Assembly: GCA_016699405.1 (NCBI GenBank)
Contig: CP064972.1
Span: 124,001-188,000, forward strand
Direction: 5' to 3'
Origin: Holophagales bacterium
Lineage (GTDB): Bacteria > Acidobacteriota > Thermoanaerobaculia > Multivoradales > JAGPDF01
Length of the DNA: 64,000 nt
Positions 1-8,825 of this stretch are shown here, piece after piece (positions within the stretch are counted from its first letter, which is position 1; every line of letters begins with the position of its first letter). The notes under the pieces were generated by a model that searched no databases, was not told the DNA's origin, and saw only the letters and a program-made list of their open reading frames with translations. Position numbers and translations under genes: made by a program.

Positions 1-34
1 GGGCGAGGCTGCCCGGCGCCGGCGCCAGCCGGCC

Positions 35-766
35 CTACCCGCGGAAGCGCGGAATGAACCCCGGCACCGCCCGCCGGTGGCGGCGATAGGCCTCACCGAA
101 GGTCCGATCGAGGTCGCGCTCCTCGAAGGCCAGGCCGATGAAGAGGTAGGCCGTCAGCACACCGACCAGCAGCAGGCGTCCGCGGCTCATCTCCGGCGTC
201 GCCCAGAAGGCAACGATCGTCCCCGCGTAGATGGGGTGGCGGATCCACCGGTAGACGCCACGACTCTCGAAGGGAAGCGCCTCGTCCGGGACACCGCGCG
301 CCGCCGACCAGGCCTGCCGGAGACCGAAGAGGTGAGCGTGACGGATCGTCAGCAGGGAGAGGAGGACGAGCCCCCATCCGGCACCCTGGATCGCCCAGAG
401 CACGAGGCGCAGCAACGCCCATTGCCCCGGCACACTCCAAACCGGCGACGGGATCGGGCGCCACAACCAGCAAAGGAGTGCGATCTGCGTCCCCGCGACC
501 AGCGAATACAGGCTGCGCTCGAGCCCGGCCGGGAAACGCGCCACGATCTGCGCCTTCGTCTCTTCCCGCGCCAGCAGGCTGTGCACCAGACCGAAACCGA
601 CGAGCAGCGCGAGATCGATGGCGCAAGCAGGACCCACCGCACCGGCGAACCCGCTGTCCACGCTTTTCGGGACGACGACCGCGGCCAGGAAGCCGGCGAG
701 GTAGACCATGGGAACCATCCCCGCCAGGTACCCGACCAGTCCGAAGGCGAGATAGTCGAGCCGCAT
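35..766 (-). CDS. Membrane methyltransferase-like protein (ICMT/NnrU/PEMT-like)
   Basis: Polytopic membrane protein of about 243 residues. Hydrophobic segments cover most of the N-terminal two thirds. The C-terminal part carries the hallmark of isoprenylcysteine carboxyl methyltransferase/phospholipid methyltransferase-like proteins: GVYRWIRHPIYAGTIVAF followed by an EERDLDRTFGEAYRRHRRAVP tail, where RHP and the ExxL...YxxY region form the SAM-binding pocket in that superfamily. The chosen ATG at 766 begins MRLDYLAF; the frame stays open upstream but that extension looks non-coding, and no clear ribosome binding site is visible. The substrate cannot be predicted. The family call is fairly secure, the specific function is not. 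Confidence 0.8.
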   Translation of the reverse strand: MRLDYLAFGLVGYLAGMVPMVYLAGFLAAVVVPKSVDSGFAGAVGPACAIDLALLVGFGLVHSLLAREETKAQIVARFPAGLERSLYSLVAGTQIALLCWLWRPIPSPVWSVPGQWALLRLVLWAIQGAGWGLVLLSLLTIRHAHLFGLRQAWSAARGVPDEALPFESRGVYRWIRHPIYAGTIVAFWATPEMSRGRLLLVGVLTAYLFIGLAFEERDLDRTFGEAYRRHRRAVPGFIPRFRG

Positions 767-873
767 CGTGGGACCATTCTGCCCCAGCGGGCCGGACCGA
801 GATCCCATCGCGAAACCGGGGCTCGCGGTCGCGGCGGAGCCATCCGGTCAATCCGCGGTTTCGACGGCGCCGA

Positions 874-1158
874 TCAGGCCCGCGCGGCGCGCGCCACCAG
901 CCAGGCGAACCCGCCGACGACGAGCGCCGGCAGACCGAAGACGGCGAGACCGACGGTGAGCACCACCACGGCCGCGATCCCCAGCGCGACGACCGTCGCC
1001 ACCCCGGCCACCGCCAGCACCGGCACGAGCAACAGGCCGAAGAGGAGCCCCAGGACGAGCCGCAGCACCAGCCCGACCGCCTTGAGCGCCAGTCCGACCA
1101 GCAGGAGTACGCCACCGACCACCGCGACCACGAAACCGAGAGCAAGCAGCTCGACCAT
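874..1158 (-). CDS. Small hydrophobic membrane protein
   Basis: A 94-residue protein made almost entirely of Val, Leu, Ala and Gly, with about three predicted membrane helices and very few charged residues except at the C-terminal VARAARA. The ATG at 1158 (MVELLALG) is preceded by GGAGGA at a spacing of 8 nt, which favours it over the two upstream in-frame starts. The family is not recognised. It lies between the membrane methyltransferase gene (same strand) and the divergently transcribed phosphatase gene. Confidence 0.6.
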   Translation of the reverse strand: MVELLALGFVVAVVGGVLLLVGLALKAVGLVLRLVLGLLFGLLLVPVLAVAGVATVVALGIAAVVVLTVGLAVFGLPALVVGGFAWLVARAARA

Positions 1159-1347
1159 CGTCGTGTCCTCCGATTCCATCCTACGCAGCGCGACGCGCGC
1201 GGTTTCCACGAGCGACCTTCGGCGTCCGCCGACGCGTCCGACATTCCCGGTCGGCCGTTACCCGCCGGTCACACCGGAGGCGACAGCAGGGCGATACACT
1301 GTCGACGCCGGAGGTCCCGTCGCCGGCCGTCGCTGGTCCCACGAGCC

Positions 1348-2649
1348 ATGACTTCCGAAATCCCCCGTTCGTCTGCCGATCCCTCGTCCGACGCCCAGCG
1401 CGCGGACCGTCCCGGACGCCCCCGGCGGGGGCGCGATCCGCGCGCCCTGCCGCTCTACGGCGTCTACCGTCGCTTCCGCAGCCTTGCCTTCGGCGGGCAT
1501 TCGCCGATGGACGCCGAAGGGCTGGCGCGTCAGCTCTTCCGAGCGCTGCTCGAAGAGCGTCCGAAGTCGTCGCCGATCCTCGGCGTCCGCCTCTACCGGG
1601 TCGCCGGAGAGGAGCTCGAGTTGATCGAGAAGGGCGGCCTCGCCGGCCCGGTCGAGCTCGGCTACCGCATCCCGGCGGGACATCCCGTCGTCGCCGAAGC
1701 GCTGCGCGAGGGCTGGGCGATCGTCCGCCGCGGCGACTCGCGCCACGACGAGTGGATCGAACGCACGGCGGGGACCCACGCGCTCGCCAAGCTCGCCCTT
1801 GGGCCACAGCGCGAGATGCTTCTCTCCTTCACGCTGCGCGAGCCGATCTCGACGGCCGAGGTGCAGAACGCGCTCACGGCGCTCCGCTCGCTCGCCGACT
1901 CGCACCTCGAGCGGCAGCAGTTCCGCGAGTTGCTGGAACAGGCACGGGCGGTGCAGACCTCGCTGCTGCCGCGCCAACTCCCGGCGCTCCCGGGCTTCGA
2001 GCTCGCGGTGCGGATCCGCCCGGCGGAAGTGGTGGGTGGCGACGTCTACGACCTGGCGATCCTGCCGCCCGATTCGTTCGCCGTCTGCATCGCCGACGCC
2101 ACCGGCCACGGACTGCCGGCGGCCCTTCAGGCGCGCGACGTGATCGTCGGACTGCGCATGGGGATGGATACTCAGCTCAAGATGGTCGCCACGGTCGAGA
2201 AGCTCTCGCGCGTTCTTGCCGGCAGCTCGCCGGCCGGCCGCTACGTCTCGCTCTTCTTCGCCGAGATCGACCGCGACGGACATCTCATCTACATCAACGC
2301 CGGCCATCCGCCGGCGATCCTGCTCGGCAGGAACGGCAAGCGGCTCGAGAAGCTGCGCTCCTCCGGCCCCCTGCTCGGGCTCGACCGGCGCCAGCCACGG
2401 CATTGGCAGCGCCACTTCGAGCGCCTCGAGGCCGGCGATCTGCTGGCGCTCTACACCGACGGGATCACCGAGGTGCGGCGCCCCGACGACGAGGAGTTCG
2501 GCGTCGATCGCCTGATCGCCACCTTGCGGCGGCACGCCGGCAAGCCGATCGAGGAGGTTGCCGACGCGGTGCTCGCCGCAGCCGACGACTTCGGCGACGG
2601 CGCACCGCCACCCGACGACCAGACGCTCATCCTCGTGCGTCGGCGGTGA
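1348..2649 (+). CDS. PP2C-type SpoIIE/RsbU-like serine phosphatase
   Basis: A 433-residue protein. Residues 1-50 are a polar, Arg/Pro-rich leader; residues about 60-190 look like a GAF-type sensory domain; residues about 200-433 are a SpoIIE (PP2C) phosphatase domain. The metal-binding motifs are intact: VGGDVYD near 229, DATGHG near 250, NAGHPP near 317, YTDGITE near 369 and DDQTL near 424. Proteins of this class dephosphorylate anti-sigma-factor antagonists in partner-switching pathways. No anti-sigma factor or STAS-domain gene is nearby, so the partner must lie elsewhere. The ATG gives MTSEIPRSS; the upstream frame is open but looks non-coding. Confidence 0.9.
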   Translation: MTSEIPRSSADPSSDAQRADRPGRPRRGRDPRALPLYGVYRRFRSLAFGGHSPMDAEGLARQLFRALLEERPKSSPILGVRLYRVAGEELELIEKGGLAGPVELGYRIPAGHPVVAEALREGWAIVRRGDSRHDEWIERTAGTHALAKLALGPQREMLLSFTLREPISTAEVQNALTALRSLADSHLERQQFRELLEQARAVQTSLLPRQLPALPGFELAVRIRPAEVVGGDVYDLAILPPDSFAVCIADATGHGLPAALQARDVIVGLRMGMDTQLKMVATVEKLSRVLAGSSPAGRYVSLFFAEIDRDGHLIYINAGHPPAILLGRNGKRLEKLRSSGPLLGLDRRQPRHWQRHFERLEAGDLLALYTDGITEVRRPDDEEFGVDRLIATLRRHAGKPIEEVADAVLAAADDFGDGAPPPDDQTLILVRRR

Positions 2650-2705
2650 CGGCTGCGCGCCGGCGGGCGAGCGGCTAGACTCCTCGTGCAGTCGGGAGGA
2701 CTCCG

Positions 2706-3029
2706 ATGGAAGGAATCGGTTCGGCACTGCTCAGCGGATTCGGCGCGATGGGGCTCCTGTCCTGGATCGCCATGGGCCTGCTCGCCGGCGCGGTGGCCCG
2801 CTATCTCCTGCCGGGCGGTCGCCCGCTCGGCTGCCTCGCCACCATCGCCGTCGGCGTCGCCGGTGCCGTCCTCGGCGGCCTCGCCGCCACCCTCCTCGAC
2901 TTCGGCGGGATCTCCGGCTTCGACGTGCGCAGCCTGCTGATCGCCACCTTCGGGGCGGTCCTCCTCCTGCTCGTCCTGGGGATCGCGCGGCTCGCCGGCG
3001 GGAAGCCCGCCGCGTCGCGAAAGCGCTGA
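2706..3029 (+). CDS. GlsB/YeaQ/YmgE-family (transglycosylase-associated) membrane protein
   Basis: A 107-residue protein with three hydrophobic segments. It has the family pattern of a first helix ending AGAVARYLLPGGRPLG, a second helix AVGVAGAVLGGLAATLL, and a short extramembrane stretch FGGISGFDVRSLLIATFGAV leading into the third helix. GGGAGG lies 7 nt before the ATG. These small proteins are often stress-induced; their biochemical role is unresolved. A decayed second copy lies at 4090-4230. Confidence 0.85.
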   Translation: MEGIGSALLSGFGAMGLLSWIAMGLLAGAVARYLLPGGRPLGCLATIAVGVAGAVLGGLAATLLDFGGISGFDVRSLLIATFGAVLLLLVLGIARLAGGKPAASRKR

Positions 3030-3192
3030 TCCCCGACGCCTCCCCGTCGCCACCTGGGTTCGTCAACGGACCGGTGCAGCGGCGTCCTGCAAGGAGGACG
3101 AACGAGCCTCTGAAGGCGCAGTCCCCCCCGGCATGGCTCTTGCCCTTGCAGAGAGCGGCGTCGACGAGGCGCCCTCGAGAAAGGAAGATCCG

Positions 3193-3955
3193 ATGTCCGC
3201 CGCTCCCTCCCGTCACCGCGCCCCGGCGGTCGCCCGCGCCATCTGGCCCACCGTCGTCGTGACCGCCTTCGCCCTGACCCCTGTCCTCGAAGCCAAGGCC
3301 ATTCGACTCGCCCTGCCGTCCGAGGCTCCAGCAGGAGGTGGAGGACCTCCGGGTCACCCAGCGGCGTTCCTTCACCCTGCCGGCTCGACCGGTCGACCAC
3401 TTCCTGGTGTTCGGGGACAACGAGGTCATGCAGTACCGCGCCGGCTGGTCGGAGCGGACGCAACTCGCCGTGGGCCAGGGAGCGCTCGCCGTCTTCAGGG
3501 AGAAGACCTGGCGCAAGTTCAGCTTCGAGCTCGCGGATCCCCGGTCGGGGCGCCTTCCCGTCGATTGCATCGAGAGCTCCGAGAGTCGCGGACTCAAGGT
3601 CGCTGGGCGCCATTCGGAGACCGACCTCGATCTGCCCTGGGACCAAGAGCTGCGCTGCCGCTTCACTTCCCCCGCCGGCGCTCCGCGCGACCTGCTCGTC
3701 TCCTTCGGCCGCGGCACCTTGAGCGACGAGCGGGGGCCGATCGTCGCTGTCGAGGCCAGCCGTCGCGTCGAAGGCACGCCAATTGCGCTGCCAACCCCGG
3801 TGGGATTCCTCTTCAAGCGCGACGGGAAGGCGGTCGGTGCCGTCGAGGTGCTGAACAAGGGGCGCTTCGTCCTCGCCAACACCCTCAGCGCCGAGGAGCG
3901 CCTCGACCTGCTCGCGATCTCCACAGCGCTGCTGCTGGCCGACTCGATGGAGTGA
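3193..3955 (+). pseudogene. Frameshifted gene for a putative secreted protein
   Basis: The ATG at 3193, preceded by AGGAAG, starts a convincing signal peptide (MSAAPSRHRAPAV...VVVTAFALTPVLEAKA). The rest of that frame then becomes low-complexity Arg/Pro/Gly-rich. A coding-like frame, one base out of register, runs from about 3320 to a TGA ending at 3955. It contains VDHFLVFGDNEVMQYRAGW, KTWRKFSFELADPRSG and VGFLFKRDGKAVGAVEVLNK. The two parts join naturally if one base was gained or two lost between about 3310 and 3338. The only start in the second frame, GTG 3338, has its SD-like AGGAG directly abutting it, so it is unlikely to be used. The gene is either disrupted or carries a sequencing error. 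No family was recognised. Confidence 0.6.
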
Positions 3956-4089
3956 GGAGCCTCGGCGCGACGCCCGACAACCGACGGCGACCGGCCAACG
4001 TCGGGAGTGCCCGGGAGCCAGGATGGCGCGCCTGAGCGACGAGGAGTCCTGGCCTCGGCAGAGCAAGGCGGTTCACCACCAGGACGGCG

Positions 4090-4230
4090 CTGCCGGGCGG
4101 TCGCCCGCTCGGCGGCCTCGCCGCCACCCTCCTCGACTTCGGTGGGATTTCCGGCTTCGACGTGCGCAGCCTGTTGATCGCCACCTGCGGGGCGGTCCTG
4201 CTACTGCTCGCGCAGGGGATCCTCCGCGGT
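4090..4230 (+). pseudogene. Decayed, internally deleted copy of the GlsB-type gene
   Basis: The frame beginning at 4090 reads PGGRPLGGLAATLLDFGG followed by SGFDVRSLLIATCGAVLLLL. This is nearly identical in DNA and protein to the intact gene at 2706-3029, but it lacks the first 35 or so residues and has an in-frame loss of about 15 codons (CLATIAVGVAGAVLG). In the intact gene the lost segment is bounded by imperfect direct repeats, ctcggctgcctcgcc and ctcggcggcctcgcc, so slipped-strand deletion is the simple explanation. No start codon, SD or stop at the family position remains. Confidence 0.75.
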
Positions 4231-4387
4231 CGCGGGAAGGACTCGCGGCGGGGCCAGGACCGGACCGATCGCCGGAGCCCGCCCAACCCTGTCGCTCGGG
4301 AAGGCGGCCCAGGCCGCACCGCGGCCTTGCCGCCGAACAGGACTTGCGACAGAATCGCTCGAAAATCGACCAGGAGGAATGCTCGCC

Positions 4388-4936
4388 ATGGAAATCCGCC
4401 GGCTCGCTGTCCAGGGATTGACGATCGCAATGGTTGCCCTCGGTGCCGCGCAGCTCTTCGCTGCAGTCACCCAGTCGAGCACCGACGTGCCCAAGGCGAT
4501 TCCCGACAACAGCAGCACCACCAGTACGCTGAATTTCACGGTCAACGGCACGATCATCGACGCCAACCTGACGTTCGACATCTCCCACGCCTGGGACTCC
4601 GACGTCGTCGTCAGCCTGACCGGCCCGGCGGCCCCGATCCAGCTCCTGGTGCAGAACTGCGGCGGCAGTGCGGACAACTTCACCAACACGACGATCGACG
4701 AGGATGCCGGGGCCTTCCCGTGCGCGGGAACCACCGGCGCCCCCTTCACCGGATCGTTCCAGTCGCCGGCCGCCGGCACGATGAACGCCTTCGACACCAC
4801 GGCGTCGGGCGGCACCTGGACGCTCACCGTGGGCGACGACTCCTCGATCATCACCGGAACGTTGAACTCGTGGTCGCTCACCCTCGACGGCGCGGCGCCG
4901 CTCCCGGTCGAGCTGCAGAGCTTCACGATCGACTGA
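4388..4936 (+). CDS. Secreted protein with a proprotein-convertase P-like domain
   Basis: A 182-residue protein. An N-terminal signal peptide (about residues 1-26) is followed by a single beta-rich domain of the P/Homo-B type: TSTLNFTVNGTIIDANLTFD, ISHAWDSDVVVSLTGP, and the closing GGTWTLTVGDD...GTLNSWSLTLDG. In kexin-like proteases this domain follows a subtilase, but no protease domain is fused or adjacent here. AGGAGG at 4372-4377 is 10 nt before the ATG at 4388, which decides between this start and the ATG at 4379, which is too close. A strong terminator follows, so the gene is probably monocistronic. Confidence 0.75.
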   Translation: MEIRRLAVQGLTIAMVALGAAQLFAAVTQSSTDVPKAIPDNSSTTSTLNFTVNGTIIDANLTFDISHAWDSDVVVSLTGPAAPIQLLVQNCGGSADNFTNTTIDEDAGAFPCAGTTGAPFTGSFQSPAAGTMNAFDTTASGGTWTLTVGDDSSIITGTLNSWSLTLDGAAPLPVELQSFTID

Positions 4937-4975
4937 CGTCCGCCGGGGCGCTGCCGCGCCTCAGGCAAGCCCGCG

Positions 4976-5007
4976 AGGCCTCCGGCTCGTTGTGCCGGAG
5001 GCCTTTT
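4976..5007 (+). terminator. Rho-independent terminator
   Basis: A perfect 11-bp stem (aggcctccggc at 4976-4986 and gccggaggcct at 4994-5004) with a 7-nt loop, followed by a short T run. It lies 40 nt after the P-domain gene and just before the sulfatase-like gene. Confidence 0.85.
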
Positions 5008-5034
5008 GTGTCTGGTCACGCGGTCGCCGACGCC

Positions 5035-6936
5035 ATGCGCCACATCCTCTCGAGGATCGACCGGAGGTGCTCCGCGGGGGCTTGTTCGCTCCTCTTCGCG
5101 GCGCTCCTCCTCCCGGGTTGCTCGCCCGCCACCCGACGCACGCCGACCAACGTCGTGCTGGTGTCGGTCGACACGCTGCGCCCCGACCGGCTCGGCTGCT
5201 ATGGCGCGACGCAGGTCGAGACCCCGGCGATCGACGCCCTCGCCACGTCGGGCGTCCGCTTCACGCAGGCGTTCACGCCGGTTCCGCTGACCCTCCCGGC
5301 GCACTGGACCCTCCTCTCCGGCGTCGAGCCCTGGCACCACGGCGTGGTCGACAACGGCATGACCCTCGCCGCGCCGCCGGTGGCGATGCTCGCCGAGCGC
5401 TTCGCGGCCGCCGGCTACGACACCGCGGCGTTCGTTTCGGCTTTCGTTCTCCACCGCACCTTCGGACTCGATCGCGGATTCGCCCGCTACGACGACGGAC
5501 CGGCGGCGGATGCCGCGCTCGACCAGCTGCTGCATGCGACCGGCCGGGCCGACGAGCGGGTCGATCGTGCCCTCGCCTGGCTGCGCCGCGAGCGGACGAA
5601 GCCGTTCTTCCTCTGGCTCCATCTCTTCGATCCGCACGCACCCTACGAGCCCCCGCCGGGCTTCCGCGCCCGTTACGCCGACCGCCCCTACGACGGCGAG
5701 GTCGCCTTCGTCGACACCCAGGTCGCGCGCCTGCTCTCGGCGCTCGAGCGCTCCGGCGCGTCCGCCCAGACGCTCGTCGTGCTGGCCTCCGACCATGGCG
5801 AGAGCCTGGGCGAGCACGGCGAGCTGACGCACGGGGTGTTGCTCTACGACGCGACGCTCCACGTGCCGCTGATCTTTCGCCTGCCGGGGAGGCTCGCGGC
5901 AGCCGAGGTCCGTCGCGACCCCGTCACCCTGGCCGACGTGGCGCCGACCGTGCTGGCGCTCGCCGGCCTGGACGCGACTCCCGGCGTCGACGGCAGGGAC
6001 CTGTTCGGTTCGACCGACACGCCCCGCCGGCTCGCGGCGGTCTCCGAGTCGCCGCACCGCCGCCTCGGCTGGGCGACGCTCGTCGCCGTTCGCGAGGCCG
6101 GGTGGAAGTACATCGCCGCGCCGCGCCCCGAGCTCTACTCGCTTGCCGACGATCCCCGGGAGCAGGTCGACCGGAGCGGCGACGCGGCGGCGCGGGCGGC
6201 TCCGCTCGCCCGAGCGGCTCGGGCGATCGAGACGACGATGCGGTCACGGCTGGCGGAGCGGCGCGCAGCCGAGCCGAAGAAGGAAGAGCAAGCCCGGCTT
6301 GCGGCCCTTGGCTACCTCGGCGGTCCCCGGTCGGCGGCCGCACCGTCAACCGATCCGAAAGACGCCATTGCGTCGCTGAGCGAGATCGACCGTGCCTATC
6401 AGCTGTTCGCCGAGGGTCGCTTCGACGAGGCCGAGGCGACCCTGCGCTCGCTCCTCGGCCAGGCGCGGATCCCTCCGGCGGCCGCGCTCGAGGGGCTGGC
6501 ACGGCTGGCCAAGCTGCGCGACCGCAATGCCGAGGCCGAGTCGCTCTATCGCCAGTTGCTCGCGCAGGATCCCGAGTCGGTGGCGGCGCTCGCGCAGCTC
6601 GTCGTCCTCGCTCGTCAACGCCGCGACCACCACCTCGCGGTCGAGCTGGCGCGGCGTCTGGTCGCCCTCGCGCCGACCGACGGTGGCGCCAGTCGGCTGC
6701 TCGCCGACGCCCTGCTCGCGGCGGGGGACGCTGTGGCAGCGGAGACCGAGTGGCGGCGGGGGATTGCCGTCGCTCCCCGCGCCGGCTGGCTGCGGCTCGG
6801 CTTCGCCCGTTTCCTGATCGCCTCCGGCCACCGCGACGAAGGCGAGCGCGAGCTCGATCGGATCCTCGGCGACGAGGATCAACCCGCCGATCTCGTCGCC
6901 GCAGCGCGGGTCGCGAGGGGTGGCACCACACGTTGA
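5035..6936 (+). CDS. Sulfatase-fold lipoprotein with C-terminal TPR repeats
   Basis: A 633-residue protein. A lipoprotein signal with lipobox LLPGC precedes an alkaline-phosphatase/sulfatase-superfamily domain: NVVLVSVDTLRPDRLGCYG supplies the first metal ligands, and ASDHGESLGEHGELTHG the C-terminal ones. The nucleophile position, normally the Cys of CxPxR, is Thr86 in TLPAH, so formylglycine maturation is impossible. Hydrolysis or transfer of a phospho-ester or another sulfatase-fold reaction is more likely. Residues about 440-630 form TPR-like helical repeats (RAYQLFAEGRFDEAEATL, LARLAKLRDRNAEAESLYRQLL). The start is ATG 5035; the frame is open upstream only through the decayed GlsB copy. 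Confidence 0.85.
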   Translation: MRHILSRIDRRCSAGACSLLFAALLLPGCSPATRRTPTNVVLVSVDTLRPDRLGCYGATQVETPAIDALATSGVRFTQAFTPVPLTLPAHWTLLSGVEPWHHGVVDNGMTLAAPPVAMLAERFAAAGYDTAAFVSAFVLHRTFGLDRGFARYDDGPAADAALDQLLHATGRADERVDRALAWLRRERTKPFFLWLHLFDPHAPYEPPPGFRARYADRPYDGEVAFVDTQVARLLSALERSGASAQTLVVLASDHGESLGEHGELTHGVLLYDATLHVPLIFRLPGRLAAAEVRRDPVTLADVAPTVLALAGLDATPGVDGRDLFGSTDTPRRLAAVSESPHRRLGWATLVAVREAGWKYIAAPRPELYSLADDPREQVDRSGDAAARAAPLARAARAIETTMRSRLAERRAAEPKKEEQARLAALGYLGGPRSAAAPSTDPKDAIASLSEIDRAYQLFAEGRFDEAEATLRSLLGQARIPPAAALEGLARLAKLRDRNAEAESLYRQLLAQDPESVAALAQLVVLARQRRDHHLAVELARRLVALAPTDGGASRLLADALLAAGDAVAAETEWRRGIAVAPRAGWLRLGFARFLIASGHRDEGERELDRILGDEDQPADLVAAARVARGGTTR

Positions 6937-7105
6937 GACCGGACGAGGCGGTCCGAACGGAACCCGCCCGGCGACCGCCCCGAGCTCGAAGGGACCGACG
7001 CCTCGAGCCGAACAGTCCGCATCGCGTGGCGCGGCGATCCCTGTCGACCGCTCAGCCTTCGCGGCGGCGCCTCGGCGAGACCGGCGAACCCCGGCGCCTC
7101 GCCCG

Positions 7106-8719
7106 CTACCCTTCGGGGACCAGGATCTCGAGACCCGAGCGGGCGATCAGCTTCGTCTGCAGGGCCTCGACTGCCGCCGCCCGTTTCTCCTGCTGGAGCG
7201 CCGCCCGGATCGACTCCCGTGCGCTCGCCAGCGGCTGCGTGCCGAAACCACGCAGACGGACGAAAGCGACGCCACGCCCGTCGAGGACACAGGTGCGAGC
7301 GGCAACCTCGGTGCGCGGCCCGTCGAGGTAGATCACCGGCGAGACCGCGCCGGGCTCGAGACTCAGCAGCGCCTTGCGCAGCCGGATCGACGTGCGGCCC
7401 AGGGCCGCGAGGTCGACGCCGCGGACCTCGCGGCAGAGTCGGGCATCGGGACGCACCTTCCGGCGCAGGAGATCGTCGAACGTCACCCCGGCGCGCAGCG
7501 CCGCCACGATCTCCTCCCCCGCCGCGTACACCTCGGCCACACTCTCGGCGGTCTGCGGAAAGAACAGCACATCGACCTGGAAATCGCGCAACAGGAGATC
7601 GCTCTCCCCGCGCTCCCGGTGGAAGCGCTCGATCTCCGCCTCGGTCGGCTCGGTGTCGAACCCTTCGCTCAACCGCTCGCGATAGGACTCGACCACCGCC
7701 TGGCGACGGACCTCCTCGAGGCGCGCCACGATCTCGGGCGTCAGGCCCTGCGCGCGCCGCACGGCGGCCAGCAGGCGATTCCCGGCCTCGAGCCGCGACG
7801 CGACCTCGTCTTCGGAGCCTCCGCGCCGCTCCGAGGGCGGGAGCTCCACGCCGTGCGCGTCGAGCTCTTGTTGCCGTCGCGCGTTCGCCGCGGCGGCACG
7901 CGCCTCGCGGTCCAGCTCCCGGCGGACGTCGCGACGAACGGCCTCGGCGTCCGCGCTGGCGCCCGGGCGAATCCCGTCGAGCCGGAAGAGGTGGAACCCG
8001 TCCGTCGAGCGGATCACCGCGCTGACCTCCCCCACCTTGAGGCCGAAGATCACGTCGGCCGCGCCGCGTCCGAGCGCGCTGCGCAGCGTCCACTCGATGC
8101 GCCCCCCGCCGCGGGCGGTCACCGAGCTCGAGTATTTCTCGGCAAGCTCGTTGAAATTGCCGCCCCGGTCGAGCTCCTGGCGGATCGCCTTCATCTGGGC
8201 CTCGGCCCGCGCACGCCCCGCCGGGTCGGAGGCCGGCGCGCGCAGAAAGAGATGGCTGAACTTCCGGGCCTCCTCGTTGGATTCGGACGCCAACCGCCGA
8301 GCGACCTCCGCGTCGACCTGGGCCTCGCTCGCCCGGACGTCAGCCGTCTCCCGTGCCAGCAGGTCCTCGGCCAGGAAGCTCTCCTCGGCAGCCACTTCGC
8401 GCTTCAGGACCTCTGGCCGCTCGGCGAAGCCGTTCGCCTTCGCCTCCTCGAACAGCATCGCCGCGCGGACCCGGCGCTCGATCACCTGGCGGACGATCGC
8501 CTTCCGGGTTTCGAGAGCGATCGGCTTGGGGACCGCCGCGAGTCGCCGCTCGAGCGCTTCCTCGATCGCCCCGCGGCGGATCTCCCCGCCCGTCCACCGC
8601 GCCACGACCGCCGCGGGATCGCGACCGGCGGCGGGCGCGGGCAGCGCGGAGCGCCCGCAGGCCAGAGAGACGGCGACCAGGGAGAGCACAGCCCCCGTTC
8701 TTCGAGATGTGAGCTTCAT
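7106..8719 (-). CDS. Parvulin-type peptidyl-prolyl isomerase lipoprotein (SurA/PpiC-like)
   Basis: A 537-residue protein with a lipoprotein signal (SLVAVSLACGRS). A SurA-like N-terminal helical chaperone region is followed by a parvulin domain at about residues 145-265, including ARKFSHLFLRAP, GGNFNELAEKYSSS, GGRIEW, FGLKVGEVSAVIRSTDGFHLFRLD. A second, weaker parvulin-like half appears at about 370-500 (LLLRDFQVDVLFFP, AGVTFDDLLRRKV, LEPGAVSPVIYLDG). It probably assists folding of exported proteins outside the cytoplasmic membrane. GGAGGGG precedes the ATG. It is convergent with the sulfatase-like gene. Confidence 0.85.
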   Translation of the reverse strand: MKLTSRRTGAVLSLVAVSLACGRSALPAPAAGRDPAAVVARWTGGEIRRGAIEEALERRLAAVPKPIALETRKAIVRQVIERRVRAAMLFEEAKANGFAERPEVLKREVAAEESFLAEDLLARETADVRASEAQVDAEVARRLASESNEEARKFSHLFLRAPASDPAGRARAEAQMKAIRQELDRGGNFNELAEKYSSSVTARGGGRIEWTLRSALGRGAADVIFGLKVGEVSAVIRSTDGFHLFRLDGIRPGASADAEAVRRDVRRELDREARAAAANARRQQELDAHGVELPPSERRGGSEDEVASRLEAGNRLLAAVRRAQGLTPEIVARLEEVRRQAVVESYRERLSEGFDTEPTEAEIERFHRERGESDLLLRDFQVDVLFFPQTAESVAEVYAAGEEIVAALRAGVTFDDLLRRKVRPDARLCREVRGVDLAALGRTSIRLRKALLSLEPGAVSPVIYLDGPRTEVAARTCVLDGRGVAFVRLRGFGTQPLASARESIRAALQQEKRAAAVEALQTKLIARSGLEILVPEG

Positions 8720-8825
8720 CCTGGCCCCTCCACGGCCCGCTGGAATCGAGCGTCGCGGCGATCATACCGGCACCGCCAACCGTCTCCGCAGCGCGTGCGG
8801 CGACGGCGCGGCGAGCGCTCTCCGC

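Noticed and set aside
1..34. Feature at the left edge
   Set aside because: The first 34 nt lie downstream of the methyltransferase stop and show no recognisable feature.
4162..5034. Apparent in-frame fusion of the GlsB remnant to the sulfatase-like protein
   Set aside because: The frame passes through the P-domain gene in another register and across a strong terminator; the sulfatase has its own lipoprotein signal at 5035.
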